Below, one piece after another: positions 11,897 through 24,199 of a stretch of 64,000 bases of DNA. The stretch is from Thunnus maccoyii (taxonomy: Eukaryota; Chordata; Actinopteri; Scombriformes; Scombridae). A model generated the notes under the pieces. The model made no database searches and was not told the origin of the DNA. It saw only the letters and a list, made by a program, of their open reading frames with translations. The stretch's first letter is position 1. Each line of letters starts with the position of its first letter. Location of the stretch: the NCBI RefSeq assembly GCF_910596095.1, contig NC_056540.1, forward strand, positions 29,298,001-29,362,000, written 5' to 3'. Made by a program: the position numbers and the translations under genes.

Positions 11897-12300
11897 ATTC
11901 CTACTGTTTTCCTTCTCTCCACTCTGTCGAAATGTTGGAGGGGAGGGGGGGTTGTTGCTAAAAAAAAAAAAAAGGCGGTTTTTCAGCAGCTCAACTTCAG
12001 CCGTGGTTGGAGCTCCGGAGCGGGTGAGACGTGCGCACAAACAGCTGGGGCGCGTAAAGACGCGGAGATGGAGAGCGCAGAGCGGCGGTGCTTCACTGAC
12101 AGCTGCAGCGAGAGGGAGTGCGACTGAGGTGGAGGCTGTGTGTGTATGTATGTGTGTGAGAGTGAGTGTGTGTGTGGGGGGGGAGGCTTTACTACTGTCA
12201 ACAGAGGCGCGTCATGAGGCCAGTCCCACCAACAGAGCCCTCCCCCCCAAACACAAGTAAAGGAGGAGGAACACGAACATCCAGTCACACCGCTGTGACT
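11897..12300 (-). promoter_or_regulatory. hopx: Probable hopx 5' UTR and promoter region
   Basis: This stretch is clearly more GC- and CpG-rich (12000-12260) than the AT-rich DNA on both sides and lies directly upstream of the hopx start. It contains a GT/GA-rich tract at about 12138-12182. I saw no clear TATA box. Promoter function is inferred from position and composition. Confidence 0.5.
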
Positions 12301-12819
12301 TTATGGGATTTTTATAGGATGACAAACTACTACTAGGTTGAATTCAATTATATTGTCCTGTATTGTGAAAGGAGAATTTAAAAAGTAGGCTAATCTATAA
12401 ATACATAAGAGGACTCAAAGCAAAACAATAATATTAAAGATGCTATATGTAAAGGATTTATGAGATTATTCTGATAGATTATCTTTTTTGTTTGTTTGTA
12501 GATAAATAAACCAACCCTGTTGTAAACATTGATTTCAGCCCATTCATGTCTGTGTCCGTGATCGGATCAATGCCACAGCCTCTCTTTTTAAAACTTGGGC
12601 TCCAAAATCTGAAATTTTCAAATACTGAAGTTAAAACAATTCTATTATTGTGTTGCTATTTATATAAAAATTAGATTACAATTAACTTAGGCTATAATAG
12701 CTTTGAAGGCGCTACCGGGTAAGTAAATTCAAACCCACATTTTTGGGAAATAGACCTACAGTTAGGCTATTAGCTTTCTTGTTGAGAGTTAGAAGAGAGG
12801 ATCATTGGCAATGTCAGCC

Positions 12820-13290
12820 TCAGTGTTTAAAGGATATAGCTGGCAATTTTCTATATTTTTCTCATTGTCAACAAATGACATGTACGGAGCCAAATCAACA
12901 AAGGATTGTTTATTTATTATTTATTTTTTTACAAGTGTGCATGTATCCAAAGTCTGATATATCTTATTCCTCGAAAAACTATTAAAAACATGTAAATGAG
13001 TCACACCGCTGCACTGGCTAGCATGTTCCTGCATTATGAATAGTTTGGTCATGTTAGTTTGTTTAGAAACGGCTCCAAAGACTAATAACAGTGATCACGT
13101 TTCCAGTCTCTAGAGAGTAGTTCTGTGCTAGGAAGACGCCACTGAGCATGTGCAGAAATGCTGTTCTGTTTACAGCTTTGCTAGCTTGTTGTGCTACATA
13201 TCACAGCCTCTTGAGTTTATACATCAACTTTTTAAGATTCCTGTGAGAGGATTCTCATTTTAAAACACATCAGATGGAAACATTAAAAAG
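12820..13290. repeat. Dispersed fish repeat, copy 1
   Basis: It shares ordered blocks with 24200-24600. These include TTTTTCTCATTGTCAACAAA, TTAGTTTGTTTAGAAACGG, CTAATAACAGTGATCACG and TCTCTAGAGAGTAGTTCTGT. Two copies in one window, about 11 kb apart in the same orientation, show that it is dispersed. It has no coding capacity. Confidence 0.7.
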
Positions 13291-14295
13291 TCAGCCAGTG
13301 TTTTCAACCAATTCATGCGGTTAGCTTAAGTAGTTAACCGTTAGCTTAAATAGCTAGCTACAGTCGATAAAATCTGCATTTCAGCTGGCAACAGTTGATG
13401 GCCGCTGTTTTGGAAATAGGCCTGCTTTTGTCTACCACCGTCTGAAATAAAGGATTCATTGCTTCAAACATTACTTTAGAAATGTAAGCAGTAAATCTCC
13501 CCCTGTTGTAAACTGTATTATGTGCCGAGCAAGAACAGAGAGTTTAAAAGGTGAAGCAACAGTAACTGAGGCGAGGGCTTGGAAAAAGGCGTTGATACAT
13601 TTTTTAACTCTGGACGAAGCCAAACTAGCTGTTTCCAGTATTTATACTAAGCTAAGATAATCACCTCACACCATTAAGGCTCCAGCTCCTTACTGGAGAC
13701 AGAGACTAATAGTTACGGGAATTCTGGATAACTATAGTTAGGTATACCTCATGAGATAAAATCAATGCCTTAAGGAAGGATAAAGGTCACTAATAAGTAC
13801 TAGAAGGTACAGACAGGAATATTATGCAATGAAGGACTATAAAAATCACACTATCAACTCACAGCCACATATCCATATGATTATTATGAGGCGGTTGGAG
13901 CTTTTTTCTCATTTTTAAACACTAACAAGCGAACAGACTAGAACAGCTGTTTTATTAAAGCCCCCTTAACAATGTTAATCCTAAATATATTCCTATATAA
14001 AGGCATATAAAGAAATAATGTAGGATAAATAGACTAAAAGCTGCATAAAAAACATAAATCAGGCATTGTTCATGTCCTAGCAGGAATATTATTAAAATAT
14101 TAAGGTTAAGATTTTCCAGGCTGGGAATAATTCCCACTTTAAGATCCCAGTTTAATCTGTCTGTTTATGTTCATAAGTCTTATCCGCTCTCATTACTGAA
14201 CATGTTGACTGACTTGAGGAGAACACAATGCTGTGGGAGGCATTTGTTCAAGCATGACTACAAAAGATAAGATACATAAACGCCTTCACTCTCTA

Positions 14296-14299
<4 letters not shown>

Positions 14300-14340
<41 letters not shown>
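14300..14340. repeat. (AC)n microsatellite
   Basis: About twenty AC units. A second, interrupted AC tract lies at 14491-14524. Confidence 0.95.
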
Positions 14341-14342
<2 letters not shown>

Positions 14343-16349
14343 CATGCAGTTTTGACAGTGCTGTGCTGCTACAAGTGGAATATTTAGACTCACTCATTTT
14401 GATCTGACCAAGCATGTTGAATTTCACATTGTTGAAACAGTAAATATGGGCTTGATAACACTCCCATATCCTCAACACAACACACACAAAGACACACACA
14501 CACACACACATACACACACACACAACGCTTTTTGAAGCTATCTTTGGATTTCGATCAGACCCGTAATTATGTGGTATTCTCACTGAAAAAGCTGAAATGA
14601 CTGCAAGGCTTCTTGGCGACTTCTTTTTGCCAGGATTTCAGCGCCAACTAATATTTAACTTATAAAAATCCATATAAGTGTCTCACCTGTGATACAGACA
14701 AGCTACAACTAGACTAGACATATTTAACTTTAAATATACTTTAATGCAGTCATATTTGCAGAATTTCTTTACTGTTTACTGTTGTGTGTCTAGAAGCATG
14801 TACATCATGCTTGAAACTTTTTTTTTTCTACTTTAGATGGGTTTTTTCCCCTCAGTTTACTCGGTGAGGCACAAAAACGTAAGACTCTGTTCTCTTCAGC
14901 AGGATTGCGGTGATCTTTGTTTATTGTGAAAACGTAATCTGAACCAACCTGAGGAAATGACCTCAAAATGCAAAGTTTTATGGGTAGAAGGAGACGGATG
15001 TTGATATGTGATAGCCGGCAGCTCCTCAGGCATTAAGAACACTGAGAGGAACGAAATGAAGTAAATGAAGCCTTTTTCTTTGTGTCTTTTAAACCGACTG
15101 CGATGGACACAGAAGAAGGCTTCAGGGCCTGGAAGTAGACTTCTCACTTCAGTTTGGTTTGCTTGTGAATTAAAGTTTGATTTCACACCTGTAGTTCGGT
15201 TCTGTTGGTACAGACCAAAGAAAAAAATGATAACATTAGATTTTTAGTTCTGTTTTTATGTTCATGCTAATTTATTACAAACACACTAAGAGCTATAAAC
15301 ATGAAGTCGTACGGACTGACAGGTAACTCATTCTTTTGACAGTTTTCCCATGTGGGGAAATAAAATTCTGTGTTTATTTATACTCTCTGTCGTCAAAAGG
15401 GTCTTGAAGTAATAATTGATCATGCGTAATATTAGTGGAGACCACAGCTCGACCTTGTATATCGTAACAATTAACACTAATACAGATGGCTTATGTGACA
15501 GTTTATGATGGGCAGATTAATTCAAGCTACAGCAGATGGGCAGATTACAGCATTTTATGCTGTCATATCGCTGTTGTCATAATTAAGAGTTTCCGACTTG
15601 TCAATGTCGTTCACGTCAACATCCAAGTCGTAATTATGACTTAGGATATTTCTGAAAGCTCTGATATATCCGATTTGGTGCTTAACAATACAGAAGTGCC
15701 TGAAAACCAAACAAATATGGAAGCCTCATATCAGGCAAAGACTGACGTTCACTGTTAATGTCAATGCAATGTTTAAACTGTAATCCTACAACTACAAACG
15801 TCCTGATGACGTGAACGTTCTCAGGTCGTTAACATGAGAATCTTTCCCATCTCATGTGATTGGTCCAAACAAACTGCATTCAAACTTGACTGACTGCTTT
15901 CAGAGTTCATTTTTGGTTAACATTTGCACATATTTCTCTAACAGACATGTTGTTATTGTGCTGAAAAGTAGCACCAACGTTGTGTCTCTAACTAGACAGA
16001 AATGTGGACAGGAGTCCTCTTTAGAAGGACAATAAGCCAATAATATCCTCACTTAACGATGCAGCATATGGCAATTCTGCTGATAACAAGCTGTCAGTTT
16101 ATGACAGACAAACACAATGTACAGTTCAGTGGAGTACAGTGGAAAAAGTACACAACTGCCGCTGATTGGCTGCTGATTATACAGGTCATTATCAATGATA
16201 AGAGAGGTAAATCCTATCTGGGTGATCCAAAGTTCACCTCAGCGACTGGTGGTAAACGTGATCATTTTGTTCCAACAGCTCCTTCGTTATTGTGAATGAT
16301 ATGTAGTAATAGTGTTTGCACAAGTCATTAGATGTAACCTCATTAAGAG

Positions 16350-16807
16350 ATCCCTTCCTAATGTGCTTTCAACATAGGTGATGGGGGACAAAATCCACAG
16401 TCCTGCCAAAAACGTATCTAAAAGTTTATATGAAGATAACATAAAGGTTCTGCGTCCAAATTAGTCATCGTCCTGTTCGAGCCAAATTCCTTCTTTTTGT
16501 TATGATACCTCCTCTTCAGCTCAACAGGAAAACACTGTGTCAACACAAAGAGGAAGGGAAAGTGTTACTAAAAAAAGACTAACAGTGAAGGTATCCACTT
16601 TATTTGAGTAACTCTGACGGCTTAGACCTCATATTATCCTCTTCAGATAAACTTTTAAATACATTTTGGCTCAAAACGAGGGTTGTGGATTTTGTCCCCA
16701 GTCACTTACATTGTAAGTGAACAGTTAGTATGAACAGGAGGAATGTTTACAGTGAGTGAAACCTGTGTCAATGTTCATGTGGGCGCCTGACTATTATTTA
16801 AAGACAC
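16350..16807. mobile_element. Inverted-repeat element, copy C (interrupted by an LTR)
   Basis: Blocks such as GATCCCTTCCTAATGTGCTT, TTAAATACATTTTGGCTCA, TGTGGATTTTGTCCCC and CAATGTTCATGTGGGCGCC match the copies at about 32961-33554 and 50951-51560 in order. The right end TGACTATTATTTAAAGACAC continues after the LTR at 17198 with ACTTGAAAAATTCTTATAG, which matches the end of the family. This is therefore one element split by a later insertion. No coding capacity. Confidence 0.75.
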
Positions 16808-17193
16808 TGTGACAGCCCTCTCTCTTTCTCTTTATTTACCTTCCTGTAGTTCTCTCCAGTTACACTCTTGTTGTTTCTCTTCCAGGAGTGGTAGCGTCAA
16901 GAGGTCTGTCAGAGTTGATTGGCTGCACCTGAGGAGGGAGTTGCCCCAAGGATATAAAAGCAGCACCCCGTCCTCATGGCTTTCACTTAAGATTAGTTTA
17001 CTTTGAACTTATGTTCCTTTACTTTTACAGTCAACATTTCATGCATCCACTTACCCACTTTACACCACTGATGCCTAACATTCCCATATTTAAGTATGAA
17101 TTGTTATGCTCAGTTAAATAAATATCTTTTTGCACCCATCATTAGTGTGTGGACTCTCTCATTTGTTGCAAGCCCTGAGCCTGGTTTGTAACA
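16808..17193 (+). mobile_element. Solo LTR of a retrotransposon, 386 bp
   Basis: It begins TGTGACAG and ends TTTGTAACA, giving the TG...CA ends of an LTR, and is flanked on both sides by ACAC (16804-16807 and 17194-17197), read as a 4 bp target-site duplication. Inside are TATAAAAG at about 16953-16960 and AATAAA at 17117-17122 followed by a T-rich stretch, in the order expected for U3-R-U5. No primer-binding site, polypurine tract or coding region adjoins it, so it is a solo LTR left by LTR-LTR recombination. The superfamily is not determined. Confidence 0.8.
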
Positions 17194-17197
17194 ACAC

Positions 17198-17240
17198 ACT
17201 TGAAAAATTCTTATAGAAACAATGAGTGAGGACTAATGTA
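17198..17240. mobile_element. Right end of inverted-repeat element copy C
   Basis: ACTTGAAAAATTC here matches the terminal GACTTGAAAAATTGTG (reverse complement) of copy A. It is the severed end of the element interrupted by the LTR. Confidence 0.6.
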
Positions 17241-17387
17241 AGAAATTAAGGGGGGAATTTATGGACCAGCTGTAGTGAGAAACTGAAAACGTGCAGCACT
17301 CTCTGCAAGCTTAACGAACATGGACCCGTATTGTAATCTGCAATCACTCCTTGAGTTGGGGGAGGGGTAAACACTTCACTGGGGTCA

Positions 17388-17640
17388 TCAAGTGAGCACC
17401 CTCCTTCCTTGGTGTTTCATCAATAGGCCCACGACACCTCTAGAGGGCTCAGCGGTGACACCTTGCGTCCCAGGTCCACCCCCCTTGGACTCCCATCTCT
17501 TCCTGCAGCCTGACAAGGCCACTAAAGCCCTGCAGCTGACCTCCATGGGGAGCACCTGTCTTCTCCACCCTTTTTGTTCTGCTTCGGTTGCTAAATCAGA
17601 GTACTTCAGCTTTTTCTGTTCCGTACCCTTCACCTACTGC
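17388..17640 (-). pseudogene. Probable non-LTR retrotransposon ORF remnant
   Basis: The minus-strand frame reads KLKYSDLATEAEQKGWRRQV and then LPMEVSCRALVAL. This resembles the region downstream of the reverse transcriptase in several fish non-LTR retrotransposon proteins, where a K(Y)xxLxxExxxxGWxxxxxPxEVGxRGF pattern is common. The remnant is about 80 codons long, without RT motifs, and cannot be functional. The similarity is remembered, not computed. Confidence 0.4.
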
Positions 17641-20533
17641 ATCCTCCCATGAAACCGTCAGTTCTATGACGAACAGGGCCTTTTGTGAGGCTGACCACAG
17701 GATCAGATCCGGCCTGAGAGTGGTTGTAATAATCTCTGGTGGAAAGGTAAGCTTCTGGTCTAAATCAGCCTTCATCTTCTAATCTTGGGCTGTATCCAGA
17801 AGGCTTGATTCACTTCCTGCAGTTGACCTCCTTGGCACCTTTCCTGCTAGTACAAAGGCCACGGTGCCTGAGAAACCAGGAGCCTTGTTGTTAAATATAC
17901 TGTGTCATCACAACGGCTGGTTGGTCGTCACTTTCATACATTTAGGTTGTGCAATTTGATTTGTTGCCTCAGCATAAAGCTTTTTGGTCCATAGGAAGTC
18001 TTGTATATTGCATGAGTGTTGCATTAGTGTTGTATTGTCTTCTACTGCACCGTTTTGTTGTGAGTTATTTACTTTTTAGTGCTTAATTGTGTAATTACTT
18101 GAAGACCAAAAAAAACAATCATATCAAAAATTAAAATCAAACTTTCAAAATATGAATCTGTTATCAGTAGGACAAACTTAAAGGAGTATTTGAGAGCTAA
18201 TTAATAACTGTGATAAAACAATATATACAAAAGATAAAACATTTAAACTAAATCATTCTAACACTATAATATTCTACAGTCATGTTTGCTACTTTCTGAC
18301 ATTACTTTTCAATAAATGAGATGTATGTTGGGAAAAAGAACCTCAGATGTACGTTCTGTCTTCCTATGCAACAGCAAATCAAAAACTTTTGGCATTTATA
18401 TCTCACAGGGGGAGCTTATTTTGCTGCTGAAGGCAAAAGCGCAGAATCCTCCGACAAATAAACACAGATATTTGACGACAGACTGCTGAGACAGCGAACA
18501 GGACGGCAGCTTTTATGCCTCCCTGAGCTGAGCAGGACGTCTTGTAGGTGTGGGATAACAGGATTTATAACAAGCCTGAAATAGAGAAACGCCATGATAA
18601 CAGTGAGTGTCTGTGAGTCCACAATAGATATGAGACCGACCTGAGTATAAATAACACAAGTCATGACCCTTCAGTTCCAGGCAGTGCAGGATAGCAGCGA
18701 GCTGATATTTCTGTGTCCTGATGGTGATCCGTACGTTGGAGAGATTTCCGCTTAGAAAGGAAAAGAAGCAGCTAAATATGTATATATATATATATATAAT
18801 AAATAATCCTCAACCTAATAGCAACTAGAGCTATTCAATCAATATGATCCTTTATCGACTGGCAGCAGTGTCATATTATGATGCTATCATCATGTATTGT
18901 GTTTCAGTTTTATAATTTTGTTGTCTTAATTAATAATTTCGATCAACCTGCAAACAAACTTTATTTGTATAATAACTTTCAAACAGGATGGTGCAATTCA
19001 ATTAATAGATGACTGTAGAGCTGAATTGCTTAATCAATTAATTAATCACCAACTATTTTGATAATTGATTAATTGTTTTCAGTCATTTTTAAGAAAATTA
19101 TCCAGCTTCTCAGATATGAATATTCTGGTTTCTTTAGTCGTCTATGTTAATAAACTGAATATCTTTGGGTTGTTGGACTGTTGGACAAGACAAAATAAGA
19201 CATTTGGGGACGTCGCTTTGGCCTTTGGGACATCATTTTGCACCATTTTCTGACATTTTATAGACCAAATGACTAAACTATTAATCGAGAAAATAATCAG
19301 TTTATTAATCAATAATGAAAACAAGCCCTAGCTGACTGACAAGATGATAAGACAGAACAAATGTAAACAGTAAAACAATTTGAAACTAATTCATGAAAAT
19401 GTAATAAAACCAATAAACTGTTCCTCAGCCCTAACGGCAACCAGACCACATCTTAGGAGGGTCATTTTGGAAATTTAAATCTTGAAACATCCACTTGAAA
19501 ATAAATTCAGACTGTTTGGTTACATACCAGAATATAATCAGACAGTTTTTAGATAAAGACTCGCCAGCTCTCCAAACTCCTCATTAACAAGTGATAAAAC
19601 TAGACATTGTAAACATGAAATGAAGAATGATTTTGCAACTTCAGGACTTCTCTCTACTACTAAAAAAACACTCAGCTGTAGCTTCTTTCAGCTCATTTAA
19701 CTTGCAAGGTTAGATGTTGACTAACTGGAGAAGTTATTGATTTTAATAAGCTGTGATCCTTTTTCCCTTTTCCTTTATTTAACTTTCCAAAAGTGACTCT
19801 GAGAAGCTGCATTATGACAATAAATACAATAAAGACAACATAAACAGGCTCAGAAAACTGTCACACACTAAACAGATCATAGAAATTGTCTATTTAAGGA
19901 GTACGTAAGTGCATTTGAATTGTGTGTACTTAACGTTTTGGTGCTAATGCTAGTGTTGGGGTGAGAAACTGCTCATCTTGAACTGACTCTGTGTCCTGTA
20001 ATGAAAAGCGTTGCTGCTCTATCTGCAGGACCACGGCTATCTTTCTAACACACTGTATTTCTTGGTTGCAGTTTTCCCAGCATGCAGTCTCCTTCACTGC
20101 CTGTCAAGATAAGTCTGTAACACGTTATACTGTATTTAGAACAGTCCAGTCTTCACTCATTAACATGGTAGTAGATAACAGAGGCTCCACACTCTGCATG
20201 TTGAGTGCACTTTCTTCTTTTTATCTTCTACTTTGTTGAAAAGGCCTGTACTGTATGTCAACACCTTCCCAGCTGCTCCACACTGAACATATTATATCTA
20301 AATTCAACAGACATTGCTGCTCCTCAGATTTCCCCCATTTTTATTTTGTGTAGAAAGTTTTTGGGATGTTTTTCTCTTGCCTTCAGCTGATTCAGGAACC
20401 GCTACTAACATGGACATTAAGAAATTGTATGATGTTGTGTGATTTTGGTTATTGCTCGTAATCAGACTGTTATTCCTGGTACTTTTATCTTGTTCTCTTT
20501 GTTTTACTCTGTTACCGAATGTCAATTTTCATA
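17641..20533. other. Gene-free intergenic DNA
   Basis: No supported gene. It contains a TA tract (18776-18799) and one copy of the TTGCAGCCCT-type repeat (19018-19335). The rest is AT-rich unique-looking sequence. Confidence 0.55.
19018..19335. mobile_element. AT-rich inverted-repeat element ('GCAGC' family), copy 1
   Basis: It has GATTAATTG-like ends, and CTGAATATCTTTGGG, GGACAAGACAAAATAAGACA, TTTTCTGACATTTTATAGACC and AATCGAGAAAATAATC inside. The same blocks occur in order at 36712-37037, 48425-48712 and 57812-58037, and more weakly at 22626-22893, 41960-42240 and 52850-53062. It is a very common teleost MITE-like repeat, here degraded. Confidence 0.75.
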
Positions 20534-21565
20534 AACATAGCACAAAAAGTAAGGAAATTTGTGTTTGGTAGATTATTTCTCTGTTGTAACAATGCTTCTT
20601 GGAAATAAATCTTATACCATTGGAAAGCCTGTTTATTGCCCTTTTAAATGGTGCCACATTTGTAAGGAACATTTGTGGGATGAGCAGCAGGGCTGAGTAT
20701 CTGAGTTGTGCCCATGAAAAATATGCCAAATCTTCTCTGCCAATGCCAAACAGTTTATTCTGCCATTGTCTCTTGTTTTGAGCTTCTGGTACCCCCAGGT
20801 GCTGCCAATCAGGTGATAGAGTAACATCTTTTGGTGGAGGCGGTGAGATGGATCTCCCTCACTGGAAAAACAAGGCTTGTCATCATTGGTGGCAATCTCA
20901 ATGCAGAGAGGTATCGAGATGAGATTCTGCAACCAGTGGCAATCCCATTTCTCCACAGTCTGGAACCTCCAAGATGACGACGCTCGCCCCCACAGAGCAG
21001 GGTTTATCAGAGACTACCTCCAGAATTTGGGAGTGGAGTGACCTCAAACCCATTGAACACTTGTGGGATCAGCTTGGGCGTGATGTTCGTGCCAGAGTGA
21101 CCAACACAACCACGTTGGCTGACTTGCGACAAATGCTGGTTGAAGACTGGGATGCCATCCCACAGCAGTGTGTGACCAGACTGGTGACCAGCATGAGGAG
21201 GCTGTGTATGGTTCTTCCACATGCTACTGAGGATCCTGTTTGTTAAATGAATAAATTGTTGAATTGCCAACATGTCTTGTTTCTTCAAACTTCAATCATC
21301 CAATCCACCAAACACCAAACAAGAGTCAATGGCAGAATAAGCTGTTTGGCATTGGCAGAGAAGATTTGGCATATTTTTCATGGGCGCAACCCACATACTC
21401 AGCCCTGCTGCTCATCCCACAAATGCATGTTCCTTACAAATGTGGCACCATTTAAAAGGGAAATAAACAGGCTTTCCAACCGCATACGATTTATTGCCAA
21501 GAAGCATTGTTACAACAAAGAAATAATCTACCAAACACACATTTCCTTACTTTTTGTGCTATGTT
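20534..21565 (+). mobile_element. Deleted Tc1-like transposon with about 245 bp TIRs
   Basis: The element begins AACATAGCACAAAAAGTAAG and ends CTTACTTTTTGTGCTATGTT, and is flanked by TA on both sides (20532-20533 and 21566-21567), the Tc1/mariner target duplication. The inverted repeats are about 245 bp (20534-20778 and 21317-21565) with scattered mismatches. Between them is the 3' part of a transposase gene. At 1,032 bp it is shorter than autonomous Tc1 elements with long TIRs, and the transposase is broken, so it is a non-autonomous relic. Confidence 0.9.
20785..21246 (+). pseudogene. Truncated, frameshifted Tc1-like transposase
   Basis: The end of the frame reads DLKPIEHLWDQLG, NTTTLADLRQMLVEDWDAIP and TRLVTSMRRLC, the C-terminal signature of Tc1-family DDE transposases. 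Just upstream (20870-20960), in another frame, a block reading LVIIGGNLNAERYRDEIL is recognisable, so at least one frameshift separates the two parts. The N-terminal DNA-binding domain and first catalytic Asp are gone, and the expected QDDNARPH block is disrupted. No activity is possible. Confidence 0.88.
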
Positions 21566-21567
21566 TA

Positions 21568-24199
21568 GTTCACTTTTTTCTTGTTATTGCTTTTTGCTGC
21601 ATTTTGAAAGGCACTTTGTAATCACTGGTTTTGATAAATAAAATAAGTAAAACTGACTAAAAACTTTTTATGTTCATACTGCTGAATGTATACCTGCTTT
21701 AAAAAAGGGGGACATGTTTACCTTCTACACCAACTAGAAGCACCAACGTCTGCTATAAGCTTAGAGATGGGAGATAAATCTTTATTAAATCAATGATGTG
21801 ATACAAAACTGGGTGTTGTCTGGGATTTTTTGCTGTTGTAACATTGTGATACAGCTTAAATGTTGTTCTTCTTGTTCAAGTGCACATGGACCGGAAAACA
21901 GGAAAGTCTGTTTTGCGAAATTACCATTTGAGCCAATTTTTAACCATTTATCAGAGTTTTATCAGGTTCACAATATGTTCAAATCTGACTCTTTAAGAAC
22001 AACATTAGCTTATCATTACCACACTTAATAAAAAATACCATTAATCTCAGTTTCATCTGGGTCAAAAGCAGCCTTCATATTCCCTCAGGATGCCATTTCT
22101 GTTGGAAAAACAAAACAACCCTGAGGTAATCGTACTGGTGACAAAGTGTGAATCATGGCGATCTCATGAGGCATTCCCACTGCGAGACGTGGGATCATCT
22201 CCTTACAATCTGTAGGTGAGACGGCTCATTGCATCACACAGGAATGTAGTTAAGTGTTGTTTTTACACATAATTACAGTGTCAACATCCCGACACAAACG
22301 CTCATCGCGGGGGCTTCTGTGATTTCTCATCATCAGAGGAAGTTGTACACAGATCCAGCTGGTGGCTGCTGAGTCAGAGGCTGATGTCATGAGGTAAGTG
22401 GGCTGATTGATGTATATTAGCATGTAGTCAATACAAACTATGTGTCAATGTTTCCACAAGAAAACAGGTCTGCCTGTTTCATCATACAGTTTACTGTGGT
22501 CTTCATGTATGGAGATGTTTATGTGCAGTGACGCAACAACAGCTCACATAGGTGTTACCAACAATCTTGTTATTTTTCAATGAAGGTAAATCCTGGTGAA
22601 GAATAATTTTTTAAAAGCCTGTATCAATTAGGGATGATTCAATTGATTATATTAATTATTTTGGGTCAATTTTTTAATCATTAAAGTGTCAGAATATAAA
22701 AAAATGTCCGAAGCCCAAGGTGACATCTTCAAATTGATTGTTTGACTAACAGTCTGACATCCCAGTGTATTCAATTTACAATGATATGTGACAGAAAAAA
22801 AAACAGCAAACCTTCAAATTTGACAAGTTGGAACAAACAAATGTTGATTGACAAATGAATTAATCAACTAATTGTTACAGCACTATCATAGATTTGTGAA
22901 AATACTTAAAAATAAAGATCAGACAACACATCACAAAAAACAGTTCTGATTGACCATAAATTGATTCTCATACGCTCAGAGTTTTTTGGTCACTTCCCAG
23001 AGTATAACTGGTTGTTTATTGGACCAGTAGAAAAGCAGAGGAGCCACACCACACAAAATCCCCGTCCGTTTGTCTAATTACCATAAAGACCAAGATTAGA
23101 CAAACTAAGAATCGCAAAGCAAAAGACAATAGAGTCACTCTGAAGCAGTGATTTTGGATGCAAATCACATTTCTTTGCATTTCCTGTTGTTGTTCTTTGT
23201 CATATTTTGGAATGATAATCATTTTGAGGTGCAGTTATTGTTGGATGGTTTGTGATTTTTATTGACAGACAAAATGCATCTTATTGACAACAATCGTGTT
23301 TTTCTTCATCAGATTCACCTGTTGGGACCAATATGTCACTCTTGAGAATAGACAGCATCGACCTCTACTAAATAATGTTCATACAGTCCTTTAGTTAGTA
23401 TTACTAACTGACAGCTGTGGACATCATTAGTTTTCATTTGATGCAGCCTGTTTGTTAAAGGAGTCAGGTGTTTGAAAAAGTGGAAACTGTTTTGAAATGA
23501 AGATCTATACAGGTAGAAATAGGGCTGTAAAATAGCACTATGTCAAATATAAATTCCTCTCCCTGTCAAAACATAAAGCAACAACACACAGGGAGGATGT
23601 TTAACCACCGACTTAAACTCTATATAGAAAAGGAAAAGGGAAATAAATCCAACACAAACACTGGACTTTGTGTTCAGTGAAGGAGCCCCATCCTCCTGAG
23701 ACAGTAAATCCATGGAGAATCTGATATGCACAGTAGGTTACTATTAATAAATCTGTGGGTCCTTTGAGAAATGGAGGGGAAAACAGTCTGGTAGTCTCAC
23801 CAGCCGTGTCCTCACCGTTTAACCCTCATAATTCACAGAGCCTTGTTTTCATTAAAGAGAGGGTGCGAGTCAGGATCGCCGCCTGGAAGAGGGAGTTCAT
23901 TATTGGCTGAGGTTCACGGTCGGCACATGGCCCTTACATAAGTCTTAGCTCTGGTCCTCGCTTGTCTCAGCTCCCAGCTACCCACCCACTCACCCACTCC
24001 CTCGCCAAACAAAAACATCTGGGGATGAAAAATCTAATTCACAATGCAACATTCACTTACAATTAACTGAAAAGATGTGTAGTTTGGGGGAGGGTTTTTT
24101 ATACAGATTGTAGATTTTGGAATAGCGGTACTTCATTGAAATAAAAATATTCATTATGCTGAATGAAATCGTACAGAACTGGCCAAAGAACCATTTCCC
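21568..24199. other. Gene-free intergenic DNA
   Basis: No supported gene. One degraded AT-rich repeat copy lies at 22626-22893. The segment 23780-24010 is more GC-rich than its surroundings and might be a conserved noncoding element, but nothing in it can be identified. Confidence 0.5.
22626..22893. mobile_element. AT-rich inverted-repeat element, degraded copy
   Basis: It has TTAGGGATGATTCAATTGA at one end and AATTAATCAACTAATTGTTACAGC at the other. AAAGTGTCAGAATATAAA and CCGAAGCCCAAGGTGACATC inside are variants of the family described at 19018-19335. Confidence 0.6.

Larger units (their letters stand above)
12301..16349. other. Gene-free intergenic DNA upstream of hopx
   Basis: No supported gene. 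It contains a dispersed repeat (about 12820-13290), GCTAAC-type repeat patches and two AC microsatellites (14300-14340 and 14491-14524). ORFs of up to 96 codons are mostly microsatellite readings. Regulatory elements for hopx could lie here, but none can be named from sequence alone. Confidence 0.55.

Noticed and set aside
11897..12040. In-frame N-terminal extension of hopx starting MCARLTRSG at 12040
   Set aside because: It passes through a poly-T-derived Phe run and Pro-rich low-complexity sequence unlike any HOPX, and the family length is met without it. More likely 5' UTR.
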